From Lepiota brunneoincarnata (taxonomy: Eukaryota; Basidiomycota; Agaricomycetes; Agaricales; Agaricaceae): a DNA stretch of 64,000 nt. Below the pieces are notes generated by a model. The model did not search any database, was not told where the DNA came from, and saw only the letters and a program-made list of their open reading frames with translations. The DNA lies in assembly GCA_023014365.1 (NCBI GenBank), contig JAEBUN010000002.1:1860001-1924000 (forward strand), in the 5' to 3' direction. Shown one piece after another: positions 21,438 through 33,788 of the stretch. Numbering within the stretch: the stretch's first letter is position 1; each line of letters begins with the position of its first letter. The translations under genes and the position numbers were made by a program.

Positions 21438-24024
21438 CTACGGTGGGGCATGGACGGACAACTTGGGCGCTTTAAGATTGGCCAAATAATCCTAGGAACA
21501 CAGGTCAATTATATCTCTAAGCATAATCAGGGACACTCACCCGTAGCCATTGTTCTCTCTCACTCGGGATGTGATCGAATACTATGTAACGCTTGTCGTT
21601 CTGTATGCACAGCTTCAGGGTTGATGTGAGCCATACACACACTCAAGGCAGCTTACCCTTAAAACTTTCTCCATATCACTCAAATCAACACTCTTTGCGA
21701 GGGCTTTCATGTCAACTTTTCCACCACCACCTTCTCCTTCGTCCTCCCCTAAATCATCGGCTTTCACGCCTCCGTCCACACCCTCACCACCAAGTTTGCT
21801 TAGCCTTCCCCAAAATTCAACAAAGGAACTTTCCGCCAACATCTCATCGAATGCTCTTCTAGCAGTCACAGCACGGTCTTGCTGCCACTTCTCATATTCC
21901 TTTTCAAGCTGGTATACATCGAAATGGAGTTTAGTGGCTGGCAGTGATTCCAGCAAAGATTGAAGTGCGAGATCACTAAATGGTGTTGCTAGCGAGGGCG
22001 AGTGCGACTGGAATAAGCCATGAAGATTGCTGAGATGTTTCTGGCGAAGGTGGGCAAGATGAGAATGAAACAAATGCAATTGTTGATTACTGGGCAGAGG
22101 CGTGTTCCTGAAACGAGGGTCAGTTTTTAACTGTGGCAGCGCCTCGTCCCAAGTCATCTGAGAATAGGATTAAATACTGTTCATTGGGTTCATACTTCGT
22201 ACCTGTGGGTCGCGGATAGCATCGACGAGCATCGACCTTGGAACAAAAATGGAGTCTGTGTGAGCGCCAAGTACCTGCTAAAGATCTGGACCAAGATAGC
22301 CTGCGCACTTGTAGTCACGCTCGCCTTCCTCTTTGCTAATATCCATCTTCGACCGCTCGATATTTGACTCGACACGGCTGAGTTCTGCCTTGACTTTTCG
22401 TTCTCGCTCGCTAACCGCACGATCTTTCCGTTGCTGCTTGGTGAGAGTGAGTTCTCCGGAAGGGTCAGAGCCGTCCTTTTGAGCAGAGGGTGATGTTTGG
22501 GTGTTGCCCTTCAGATAGGTTTCGAAAAGCTCTTCCCTCAACGAAGAAGATCCCACAGCTTCATAGCGTGGGTCGCGTACTAGGTTCTTCTTGACCTGGG
22601 AAGTATGAAATAAGAATGACCGCATGAAAAGAACATTTATACATACTTCTTTCCATGCAGAGTCTTCGCGTATCACATTACTGTGCTCTCTCAATAGCAG
22701 GAAAAAGTCAGCTTCTGCCTTATGAGCGGCAGCACGTTTCTCTAAAAATGACAAAGAAAAGTCAGTGTGGGTCGACGACGATAATCGCGATGGATTTGAT
22801 AGACTTGCTTTCCCCGAGGTCCCTGAGAAAATCGCGAAACCGTTTCTCTCTCTCTCTGTCGTCCCTACCCCAGCCATAAAATCTCCGGTCCTTCTTCCAG
22901 GTTCGGCGAAAATCTGTCCAACTTGTTCTTGTGCTCTTGACTTCCTGTTCGAGAAGCTGTTCAAATTCTTGTTTAGGGTTGAGGGACTGCCTTTCTTTCT
23001 TGACAGCTGACTCTCTGAGCTCGCGGGAACGGTCACGACAATATTCATCGAACGCCTCTCGTCGTACAGTAACCGAGGGCAATAGAACATATCGTGGATC
23101 GTTGACAAACTTGGGCAGCGACGTATCCCAGGGGTGAAGAGGATTGATATCCTTTTCTCTTAATAAGGTCTAATATCAGAAAATCAGACGCAAGTTCAAT
23201 CCAACATCACGACAACCAACCTTAAACAATGCCTTGGCCTCCTCAAGTGATAGGTCGACCTTTTGAGGCATGTTGATGAGCCCTGCGGCCTGAACGCGCT
23301 GCGCTTCGGCTTCCACCTCCTTTTCCCGCTTTTCTTCTTCTTCCTTGAGTTTCTCCTCCTCTTCCTGACGCTTACGCTGCTCCTCTGCCTCGGCGGCTAA
23401 TTGAGCGGCAGCTTCACGTTGCCATTCTTCCTCGTCATCTTCGCTATCCTCTTCTTCATCTTCTCCCTCGCTATCAACTTTGGTTTTCTTTGCAATGATG
23501 ACCTCGTCAAGTGGTGCCTCTTTATCAGCCTTCCTCTTGGCCACCCCTCTCATTTCATTCTTGATTCGCTCTACCTCCATCTGTCTGGTCTCTTCAGCCT
23601 GTGCCGCCTTTTCCAGAATCTCCTGTTGCGTCCTAAATTCGTCTTCCTTTTCTTGCCGTTCCGTTTCCACGAGTGCCTCACTAATCCCATCCGGAACGGT
23701 CCACACACTCTCCTTCTTCAACTTGTTGAAATAGAAGACATTCCCTTCAGTCGTGGTGATACGAAGCCAATCTGTCCCTGGTATCTGTTTCTTGAACAGA
23801 GGTTTCTCCTTTTTCTTATAGCTATGTCCCTGCGCGGCAGCCATCGTCTGAAAGGAAGGGATAGGACGGATGTATGTTGACTCGCGCGTTTGAGCATTGT
23901 AGTAGTATGCCTGTCCCCCTGGAGCTGCAAGAGATGAGTCGAAACGTCCCCGGTCAACTGACGCTTGCATACCAAGATGTTCCGTCCATCCTGGCGGCAG
24001 AGGAGGGACGGGCAGGGCTGACAT
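21438..24024 (-). CDS. TCERG1/CA150-like WW- and FF-domain protein
   Basis: Couples RNA polymerase II elongation to splicing in animals; this homologue has the same plan. Two WW domains open the protein (LPPGWTEHLG...GQAYYYNAQTRESTYIRP, and TDWLRITTTEGNVFYFNKLK). A long Glu/Lys/Arg-rich segment with a nuclear signal (KRKADKEAPL) follows, then several FF-type modules: PWDTSLPKFVNDPRY, DSAWKEVKKNLVRDPRYEAV, MTWDEALPQLKTDPRFRN and NDKRYIVFDHIPSEREQWLR. The stop (TAG 21438-21440) follows the last exon DYLANLKAPKLSVHAPP. The intron 22742-22808 has a GC donor (GAAA|GCAAGT). The start is divergent from the MFS gene, with 198 bases between the ATGs. The family call is firm; target genes are unknown. 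Confidence 0.9.
22742..22808 (-). other. GC-AG intron in the TCERG1-like gene
   Basis: Donor GAAA|GCAAGT, acceptor TTTTAG, 67 nt. Without removal the frame runs into a stop. With it, the chain reads DLGEKKRAAAHKAEADFFLL. No GT donor in the right phase is present close by. Confidence 0.75.
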
Positions 24025-24221
24025 TGCGACGAGAGGAGGAGGATGGGGTTAGGATCAAAACTCGAGAGTCTCGTGACGAGACCGAAAGCAGAAGGAACAA
24101 AAATACGCCTACGGTTCGCGTGCTCGCATATCTGTCTTGTCAGTCCTGTGATCGCCAGCACTCCACCACCTATGTATAAAACCCCCAAACCCAAATACCA
24201 TGGCTCCGGGCCTGAGTTGCA

Positions 24222-26934
24222 ATGACGACCCAGCCGTCTCCTCCAGACAATGGCGTTGATCACGCACAAATGACTAGGAGAATCCTTTGGAAACTGGACT
24301 GCTATATCCTCCCTCCCTTGGCTATCGTACGTCTATGTCTACACCGAGCCGCTTCGTTTGCTGGTGACACTTCTTCTAGCTGTGGCTCGCCAACTTCATT
24401 GATCGCAGTAACATCGGGAACGCGAGGTACTTAGATAGCTTACCTGTACTCACCATCTCATTGGCCCAAGAATTGCAGGGCTCGAGCGTGACGCCCATCT
24501 TCATGGAAATCAGTTCAACAGCGTATTAGCCGGTATGTTCATTTCATTCAGCTCTCCGGTCGCCCCTGATTGAATGACCCGGACAGTTTTCTATGCAAGG
24601 TACTTGCGCAATCCCCTGCGTATGCATTCATGAGATGAACCAATGGGCCTTGAAAGCTATCTGGTAGTCGAGGTGCCTTCAAACATCGTCATGAAGAAGA
24701 TCAAGCCGAACGTACGACTCTCTAGGATTGCACAACCGTCGAGCTCATCTTTACCAGCGTTGGTTGCCTATCCTTGTGTCTCTCTGGGGTGTCGTCACCA
24801 CCTTGACCTCTCTGGTCGGTATCACATCTTATCTTGGCCTTCAAACACCAGGATTTATGGTAATATAGGTGCATAATTATGGCGGACTGTTGGCTATTCG
24901 CATCTGCCTCGGTTTATGCGAGGGTGGTCTACTTCCCGGGATGGTATTGTTCTCTCTCGCGATACCATTTGTATCCGGCCAAATTAATGTCTTTCCAGAT
25001 TTTGTACCTCAGCACGATCTACAACCGACACGAATTGCAACTACGGTAATTGGCATCCACTCTATCTTTTAGACTTTCCTTATTTTTGTTTCTAGTGTTG
25101 GGATCTTCTACGCATCAGGTACGCCTACCAACTTCGATCCTAGAGAAACATGTGTGCTCATCGGTTCGATCGCCCAAAAAAAAGCTTCACTGTCAGGGGC
25201 TTTTGGCGGTTAGCTGACACCCTTCGTTTGCTACCTTCCTACTCACTTTGCGATAACAAGGCCTTCTCGCAACTGCAATTATTCAAATGGAAGGCGTGGG
25301 AGGATTAGCCGGATGGCGATGGATATTCGTACGCATCCTGCTACACTCCCCTGCGTGAGGAGGAGAACTGACATCGGCAAGATCCTCGAAGGCATCGCGA
25401 CCGTTCTTGCCGGCATCCTTGCTGCCTGTATACTCCCAGCTGACTTGGCTTCAGCGCACTTCTTGACGCAAGAAGAGCGAGATTTCGCTGGTGCGTTCTA
25501 TTTTCACGCGGCGCAAACAACTTACTAATGTCTAATGTGTCATAGTTCGCCGTTTTCGAGCAGACGGTAGAACATCTGAAAATATAATCAGGAACGGAGA
25601 TGATGCCTCGACAGAAGATAAAGGAGAGAAGGGCACTCATTCGCACGTGGAATCTCTACAGTCCGCTGCGCCATTAGAAACCCAACAGGAAGATGAGGAG
25701 TTCGAGTGGAGGGAGGTAGTGAGAGGTGCGTCGTACCTGAACACCCCATTTAGTTTGAAATGGTTCACATGGATGACAAGGCTGCCTGGACGTGCAAGTA
25801 TGGCTTACAGGCCTGGCATATTTCGGCCTTGTTGTCAGCCTCTACTCCTATTCGTTGTTCCTGTAGGGTCAAGGAGTTTGTGTGGGGTCCTATGCTTACA
25901 AATTACTAGCCCGACAATTATTGCTGGGTTGGGCTATTCTGGTGCACAAGCCCAATTACACACGGGTGAGACATTTTGTTTCTCCACGGTTCCTATATAT
26001 TCAGGGAACTCCCCCAGTACCCCCTTATGTCCCGGCCGTAGTTCTCACCGGCAAGCTCTTCCACCGCCCTGACACCTATTCATCCGACTAAGTACTAGTA
26101 GTAATTGTGGCCTATCTCAGCGACCGACTGAAATGGCGAGGCCCCTTCATTCTGATCTGTCTTCCGTTCACTGTCATAGGTGGGAGTCCACCCACACCCA
26201 TAGTTCGATTATCTTATTGATGTGACTAACTGGGATTCCAGGATATATCATCGCTGTCACGGCTACTAACGATAAAACCAGATACGTCGCAGTGTTCTTC
26301 ATGGCCGCTGGCATGTGAGTGGCTCACATATTTTTGTGTGAACCGCCAATACTCACCGATGTCTAGCTACCCATCTGGTCCTTGTATTCTGTGAGACTGT
26401 CGCCAGGAAGAGCTTATCACCCATCTGATCCCCACCAAGGACAATCTTACCCAATAATAGTCGAGGTCATTACAAGAGAGCTACCACGACAGCGCTGCAG
26501 TTGGCAATTGCTAACACCGGGTGAAATCCTATCAATCAAACGAACAAAGACACTTTGAGCTGAATGGGTTAAACAGGGGTTTTGTTGCTACCTTTGTGTA
26601 CACGCCAGGTCAGTGCCTAGCTGTAAACTTGGTTGCTCCTGACATGTTTTATTACGTAGATCAAGCCCCAAAGTATATCAAAGGTCATGCCATTGTCCTC
26701 GCCTTCTCGATTCTGGCATGGGTTCTGATTGCTTGCAATGTGTTCGTAAAAACGATCTCTTACTCCTGTCCAGCTCTTGATCAGTGTTGCAGTACGTATT
26801 GTCTCTGGGAAAATAGGGCGAGGCGCGAGGGTCGCCGACAAAGTAACATTCGCCACTATTTACAACTTGTCAAGGATGGGAAAACCAGGGCCCCCATCGG
26901 GGATCGCCATCCCGAGTTCATGTTTACGCTCTGA
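24222..26934 (+). CDS. MFS permease, allantoate permease (Dal5-like) family
   Basis: A 12-span anion:cation symporter-type transporter of the plasma membrane. The coding sequence looks broken at first but is intact once a dozen or more short introns are removed. Joined landmarks: ILWKLDCYILPPLA then LWLANFIDRSNIGNAR; GLERDAHLHGNQFNSVLAVF; YLVVEVPSNIVMKKIKPN; RWLPILVSLWGVVTTLTSLV; NYGGLLAIRICLGLCEGGLLPG; ILYLSTIYNRHELQLRVGIF; then SGAFGGLLATAIIQMEGVGG. The C-terminus APIGDRHPEFMFTL is typical of the family. The proposed start is 24222; MTRRIL at 24270 is an alternative. Substrate cannot be read from sequence; allantoate, ureidosuccinate, nicotinate or a vitamin are all possible. High intron density suggests an old vertically inherited basidiomycete gene rather than a recent transfer. 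Confidence 0.85.
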
Positions 26935-27158
26935 ATAACTTTGAAGGATAATTCATATTAGAGAAGTCTTGTATAGGAGTACACATTGCGTGCTGTACGG
27001 CTACAAATGTTGTCAATCTCAAACTGGGAGATCAAGGAAATCCGGTACAGGATAGCGGAAGGGGATAAGATTACAAATGCAAGTAGACGAATGAACTATG
27101 ACCCGAGGAAACTGAAAATACGATAAACACGAACCCAACACATACAAGAACCAGACAC

Positions 27159-30100
27159 TCACTTCTTGTTGATCTCATAAAGAAATGGTTCAAAACTGAC
27201 CTTGACTCGTCCGTCAAATAGTGATAAGCACGATTGCTTTTCGTATTTCGCCTGTAGTAGATCCTCCATACGAACGTTCTGCGTTGCCATTCGACTTGTA
27301 ATTCCCAACATCGTTGATTCCAGGATCAGGGTAAAAACTCCCACCGAATCCGAGGATATCTTGATGTAGAATTTGTCGTATTGACGAGGCGAGTAGTTTT
27401 CAATCGATAGGAGGACCTTCTTCTCATACAGATCTTTCGCAGTGTAAAAGTATGACCCAAATTTTGGCGTTTCTCCTGCCTTTTGAAGCTCTCGGAGATG
27501 GAAGTATTGCTTTGTAAAAGGAATGACAAATCGTTTTTTCCTATAAAGTAATGGTGCATGGATTGAGGAATAATCGTAGTAGTCAAAATCATGAACATAC
27601 CCTTTCTTTTGCTGCATGGTGTTCATAGCAGCTTCCACGTGGTTTTGATAGCTACTAATCTGTTCTTCGTAATATTTCTTTCGTTCTTGTAAGTGTCGCA
27701 GCGCCTCCTTCATACTCTTCATCTCCTGCTGGCGCCGCACGCGCTTCCGATGTTTGCTACGCACGTCACCGGCGATTGCGTTTAGGATCCCTTGAAAACC
27801 ATCATCGCGCGTGATCTTGCCCTGCTTCTCTAGCTCCAATAGATTGGTGATGGCCAGTGCCTTGACGGCAGCAAATCTCCACCTACGCAGAGTCAACGAG
27901 AATGGTAGAAACCAAACACTGATACCCACGTTCTTATATCTTCCAAGCGGTATGCATCATTACCAACAGCGGAAGGCTGTCGTCTTGAGTGTTGACGAGT
28001 CTGTTCGTTAAGAGCTTCGGCTTCAAGAATCTCTTCCCAAGCCATTTCATCTTGCTCAGTGACAGGTCGCATCAAAGATTCCAAGAGATCCTGCGCGGGC
28101 TGGACACGAAGGATTGCTAACACCCCACGCTTGGACTGAACCCAGAGTGTTTTCTCTTCTGCTTGAGCGTCTACAGATATTCAGCTTCAGCGAACCAGGC
28201 CCAGTCGAAGGAACAAAGGGAACTCACCTCCAACGGTCGTGAAGCGATTGGTCAATTCAAGGGTGATAGCAGTGTCTCGAGCGTCCTTGAGTTCCTCATC
28301 TACAAGATTCGGAATCCCGCCCAGCTCGTTCAGAATAACTCGTAGTGTATCTTTGGGTTGCGGTGCCTAGCCACGGGGATGAGGGATATAGTAAAGGAGA
28401 CGACGAAGTTAAACCGACCAGATACTTGAGATGTTGCAGGAGAAGACCGTGCACGGTGTAAATTTCGTTAGGAGAGATGTAAATAGGCTTTGGCTGCACT
28501 GTAATGTCTAGGAACTCATGCGTATGGAAGTACGATTCGGCATCTGGTACGTCGGCGACTATCAACGGATCAGTAAAAGTCTTCGGTTGATACCGAATAG
28601 CTCTAACCTTCCAAAAGCCACGTCGTCATTCGTCCGGAGGCTTCACGGACAAAATCATTGATTGGTATGTAAATTGGCTGATCGTCCCCGAATTCTTTGC
28701 CAGCCATGATTTGCGTCAAAATCTTGGATATTTGGGCAAGGTTCTTCCGCGCAGTAACCCTGACTGTCTTAGGAACAATCTCGAAAACCTCGGGAGTCCT
28801 GATAATAAAAATTAGCGCCAGTTATGAAAGACATTTCACGATGTTCACGTACATGATGATAGGATAGACGTAACGGTAGTACACCAAACGCCCGATACAT
28901 GCCGCATATTGCTCATCGGTCCCGTTGGGAAATCTCTCCTGTTACGAGGGTCAGATTGTGCCTTTCCCTGCTTCTCTAAACTAGACTGACCCTGAGAGCC
29001 ACCAGAGTTTCGCGAGCGAGATACCTCATGCTGAAAGGCATCTTCCTGGTGGACGAAATAATAACCTTGACAAAAGCGTCCGTCCACCATTGGACAAATT
29101 GGAGTTCTAGACCAATCAGCACCAACAGCACCAAGAAAATATAACACCACTTACGGCGGATGTAGGTAGCTCTTGTCTCAGGATATTCCAATGCCTCTCG
29201 GAAAGTGACACCCTTGGGAATAGTACTGGTAATCCCTGACTTGAGTTCTTCCATGGTTATGCGAGAGTGATGGAGCTGGGTGGTCATAGGAGAATTTAGC
29301 ATATCATCAGCATTAGCTAGGATCATGCAAAAAACATACAATGGCTGGGTCGGTCTCTAAATCAAGATCAACAGAATCAACAACTTCCTTGACGATTACC
29401 TGGAAAGCCTCGCGGGCAAATGTAGATTGTTTCGGTCGGATATAATGCACGGCAATATTGAGGTAGATGGGGTGATTCCGCACAAGGTTGTCAACGTCAT
29501 GAGTCGCTGTTATCTCGTCCCGAATGGTGAGCTGAAGAAAGGTAAGAGGCGGGTAGGCCAAAACACATCCCAATGGACATACCTGCAGTAACTTCAAAAG
29601 TAAAAAATCTTCTCTGCGGTCCTGGCCATAACCAAAAAGCGTCAAAACCACCCTCTCCGTAAACCTTCGACTAGGCTCTGGCACCCCCTCCTGAGATAAT
29701 TTTAAGAACAGCCGACTGAGGTATTCGCCACGGGTTTGGAGAAGATTAAAAAGTTGCTGGTACAGCTCAAGTTTTCTTCGAGCTGTATGATCCACAGCGC
29801 TTGATCCAGAAAACGGATCGCCATGATCAGCGAGAAGCTTGACTCTTGCGGCATGCATGGTAGCACTATCTATCCCGTGCCGCCGCTTTGCTTTGACGAG
29901 TTCTTCGAACCTCTTTGCGTTATCGACCACCAAAGCGACCTTGACATCGAGCTCATTGACCACATTCTCCAGCGCCTGATTCTCGCGAATACACTCAACC
30001 ACCTGTTTCCTTAATCGCTCTACCTTGATCTCTTCCTGGAAATCTGCCTCGGAGTCATCAAGGAGGTGCACAAAATTCTTGATCGTCCCAACAGTGACAT

Positions 30101-33100
30101 TCGTACCCATTGTGAGCTGGCGATACTGCTCGCGTGTCTCCTTTGCGCGAAAGAGGGACTGTATCTTAACGACTTTGCTGAGGTTGGAACGATAATAGTC
30201 CATTTTTGCCTTGAATTGACGCCTCACCAGCACGCCACGCGACATTGCCTGCAAAAAGGTAGCAACATGTTCGCTGCGATGCAGATGATCCCTCCATGCG
30301 CGGTATTCATTTCGAATAAAAGCACCCCTGATAGCTGCCTGAAAGTTGGTCACGTCGGGTACAGTGCAGTCTAAGTTTCGTTTGAGCTCGGTGTGGCGGT
30401 ATCGCACAAGACTGGCGCGAGCAAGTGCTTGAAGAGTGGAAACCATCTTCAAATTCTTTGGTGCCTCGAGGGCTTTGACGAGGCTCGTGTGCTGCTGACG
30501 AGTAATCCTTGCCCGTGCACGGGCTTGGAAGCCTACAACCAGAGGTGTAACCCGTCGCAAGCCCCGTATGAGAGCCAAGAGGCGCTTCCTCGCCAGATAT
30601 GTCCGAACAGCGGCCTGTATACGGATAACAACATCCGTAACATTTTCAAGCTTGGCTAACTGGTTGCGCACTCGACGGCGGGCGAGAATGCCTCGGCATT
30701 GGGCTTGCAAGCCGGAAAAGATAGGACTTAGCTTGTATAGTCTGTATTGCTGCCTCTGCAAGGCTCGCCGGACGAGTGCGCCACGAGCTTGTGCCTGGAA
30801 ATGAACAACAGAAAATCCTATCTCTGGTTGACTAAAGGACTTCTTGAGTTCCGTCCGTGCTGTTTTTATAATGCGGGCACGGGCAAGAGCTTGTAGGCGC
30901 GTCGCGGAGGTGCTGATGGTGCGAAGAGCTGACTTAAGCTTGTAGAAACGACGGCGCTGGAGGACGCCTCGAGATTGGGCCTGAATTTTGATCGCTGTAA
31001 CAGATATAGCACGAATTCGCCGCTTATGCACCCTCCAGCGACGCCTAACGAGACCGGCACGAACTACTGCTTGTAACGCGATAACCCAAGGCAAAAGAGA
31101 TCTTTGCTCTCGCTTTTGCTCCCGAAGCTGCCTTCGCAGCAAAAAGCCCCGACATTGTGTCTGTAGCTTGGCGATATGTCGTTCTGCGAAACGCATGCGA
31201 GCTTGAATGTTCGCGCGGGCCCGCCTTGCCAGACACCCACGAGCCAATGCCTGCACAGCAATAATGGATCCCCTGCTTTCCACCAGGAGTCGATGGCAAC
31301 CTAGTATAGTGTCAGAAAGTAGAAATGCACCAACGAGGAAGTGACTTGCGCTTTTCTTCGGTCTCAGTCTCGACTTCGGGCTCTTCATTAATCTCCTTTG
31401 CTAACTCTCTTCCAACGTTACCGAAGTTGGGCATCGCAACACCGGATTCCTTTAGGCCTTTCTGCGTCTTTTGTAGCTCATCGTCTGAGAAGTGCAGATG
31501 GCCTATCAGGTTACCAATTCTCTGGGCCATGCCACGACGAGCAAGTAAATGACTAGAGACAGCGGTTAGACATATCCCTCACAAAAAACCTGAGCAGTCG
31601 CACCTAAGCGCATGGATGCAATATATAACCTTTGGGATATTCTTTTTCTCATAAAGGTCAGTTAATTCGAAGATGAAACCCTATTCTTGACGTCACAAAT
31701 AGTCTCTGCGATAATATTCGTGATGCATACCTCGGGCAAACCGACGTCACGGACAAACACAAAGAATATGTTAATATTATCTGAGTGGCGGAAATCACGG
31801 ATATTGGATGACTAGACAATGATTTAGCTTAATGCAATTTCCCGCCTAAAGGTGAAACTCACTTCGAAAATCCTCTTGACCGCATGTGGATGGAAGATGC
31901 GAACAAGCTTCGCCAACACAACACCATTGCGAAGGCCATCTTCCATCTCAACAATGTCAAATCCTATCTTCTCTCCGAGACAACCTTCAATCCATTGGTG
32001 CGCTTCCCCAATATGACAGAGGTACTCGTATGCTTGTATGAGGTGTCGTTGCGTATCTGCCCAATTACTCCCAAAATATCGAGAAGTAAGCGCGGGGGAA
32101 GCAGGAGTACTTGGGGCCTTCAACTGCAGACGACCGGGAAGACCAGCGACGCCCTCGCTATCAGGTACACCAAAGCCTGGTCCATCTGATACAATCTGAC
32201 TGCGAATAGGAGACGAGGGATTATTCTCATACGCCCACTCCCTTCGCGTGTCTCTGTCGGGGGATGCAAGATCTAGATCCTCTTCAATAGGTTTCGGTTC
32301 CTCCGTTGTCACAGGGTTTGTTTCCTCTTCCCAGTTTTCATCGCCATCACCACTGGCTATTCGAGGTAGGTGCCTCCCGAGCCGACGACCAACTATCAGA
32401 TCATCGCCGTAGGTCGCAGCCTTCTTGCTAGCCATGTATGAACTTTGGTATGGCGTAGGAGACATGACAGAGGATGGCGGAATTGGTCCAATGGGCGAAG
32501 AAGTGGGGTCCAGCAAGGAAGTAGTGGATCTGTTCCGGGTGGGATTATAAAACGGCTGTGAGGCACTCTTGTCATCCACCAATGAGGTGACAGATTTGTT
32601 GCGACTAAGTGCGTAAAGAGGTTGCTGAGTACTTTTCTCCGGCGTTGATAGAATGGCGGATGCACCATACAACGACCTTGATCGGTGCCTGGACAGGCTA
32701 GAGGGAGATGAAGAAGAGAATATATCATTTGCAACCTGACTAGTCGATGTTTGAGAGGAACTTTTATGCCTATCTTCCCCCAAAGAACTGGACCAGTCCA
32801 TCGACGAGGAGTTTGAGGAGAATGAACTCTGACCGCGTAATGGAGAGTGTTGTCTGACTATAGAAGCTTTCAGGTAGTTCGTAAGAGGTACGGGAATTGG
32901 ACGGAGCAAATATGTGGTGCGAGGGTATGGTGGGGTTTGAGCGTGCAGGTCTAGAAGCTGAAGGGCCAACCGGGGTGTTGGTAGATGAGGGGATGTGGAT
33001 CCGATGAATTGACGATGAGGAAGGCGAGTCTGCTTCTACTGATATTCCTGTGGTATTAGGAGATAATGGCGAGGCTATGATGGGGTCAGGCATTGTGCGC

Positions 33101-33564
33101 CGCTTGAGATAGGTTGGAGTCTTCTGCGTTTCCGTAATAAATGTTGACGAGATTGATGAGGTACTCGATGGGCCATTGTGTGAGGATGTTGAACTACTGG
33201 TGGTATTGGGAGAGATGGGATCACTTGCACTCAACTGGGACTTGGATCTGAAAAACTCGCGGGTGGGACTAGACCTGGTATGAGGGGTATCCTCCATTTC
33301 CGCTTCCCGCGACCGCTCTTCCCACTTCCCCCTGAGGATATCCAAGCTGCTACTTGGTCGATGTGAAGGAGTCCATCTCCTGGAGCTTACGGAAGAGCTC
33401 GAGCCCCCTGTGGGAGTTGTGAGAATATTAATGCCAGACTGGGCATTGTTGTTGCGCAATCGTGAGGTGCCCCCTCCAACAGATGATGTTCGCTCTAGCA
33501 GACGCGTCTGGTAGGCGAAAGGGCCACCTGAAGAGGATTTAGATGAATGGGAAGGAGTAGTCAT
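27159..33564 (-). CDS. IQGAP/Rng2-type cytokinesis scaffold
   Basis: Large scaffold of the contractile ring that binds actin, calmodulin light chains and Rho-type GTPases. Order from the ATG at 33564: a Ser-rich disordered N-terminus; a calponin-homology domain (HLIQAYEYLCHIGEAHQWIE, GLRNGVVLAKLVRIFHP at 31830-32080, continuing to DLYEKKNIPKVIYCIHAL near 31600); about 13 IQ-like repeats at 30000-31300 (ALARGCLARR, QCRGFLLRR, QSRGVLQRR, QCRGILARR and others); a RasGAP-related domain at about 28800-29800; and the C-terminal RGC region (GSYFYTAKDLYEKKVLLSIE, MLGITSRMATQNVRMEDLLQ, KVSFEPFLYEINKK). The repeat count is higher than the few IQs of animal IQGAP1 and closer to fungal Iqg1/Rng2. In the Ser-rich part near 32856 the frame moves +1 between ELPESFYS and RQHSPLRGQSS, unless a 34-nt intron is present. 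Confidence 0.92.
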
Positions 33565-33788
33565 GATGGATTTGGCTCATAGGAAAAGAAAGATGAGTGA
33601 TTTTACACAGTAGTGAGGGGAAGGACAGCCGATAGAGCACCGACAGAGAATGCCCAAATGATAAACACGAGAACACTCCAGAACACGTGCTGTCTTAAGG
33701 TCCTTTCTTGTCAACACACTAAAATAGCAACCATGCGCGTCATTATGATTCTCATACAAAGCGCCCAAGTTATCAGCCGACATTGCGC

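Noticed and set aside
24222..26934. MFS gene as a pseudogene
   Set aside because: All apparent stops fall in segments with GT-AG borders, and splicing restores the family sequence.
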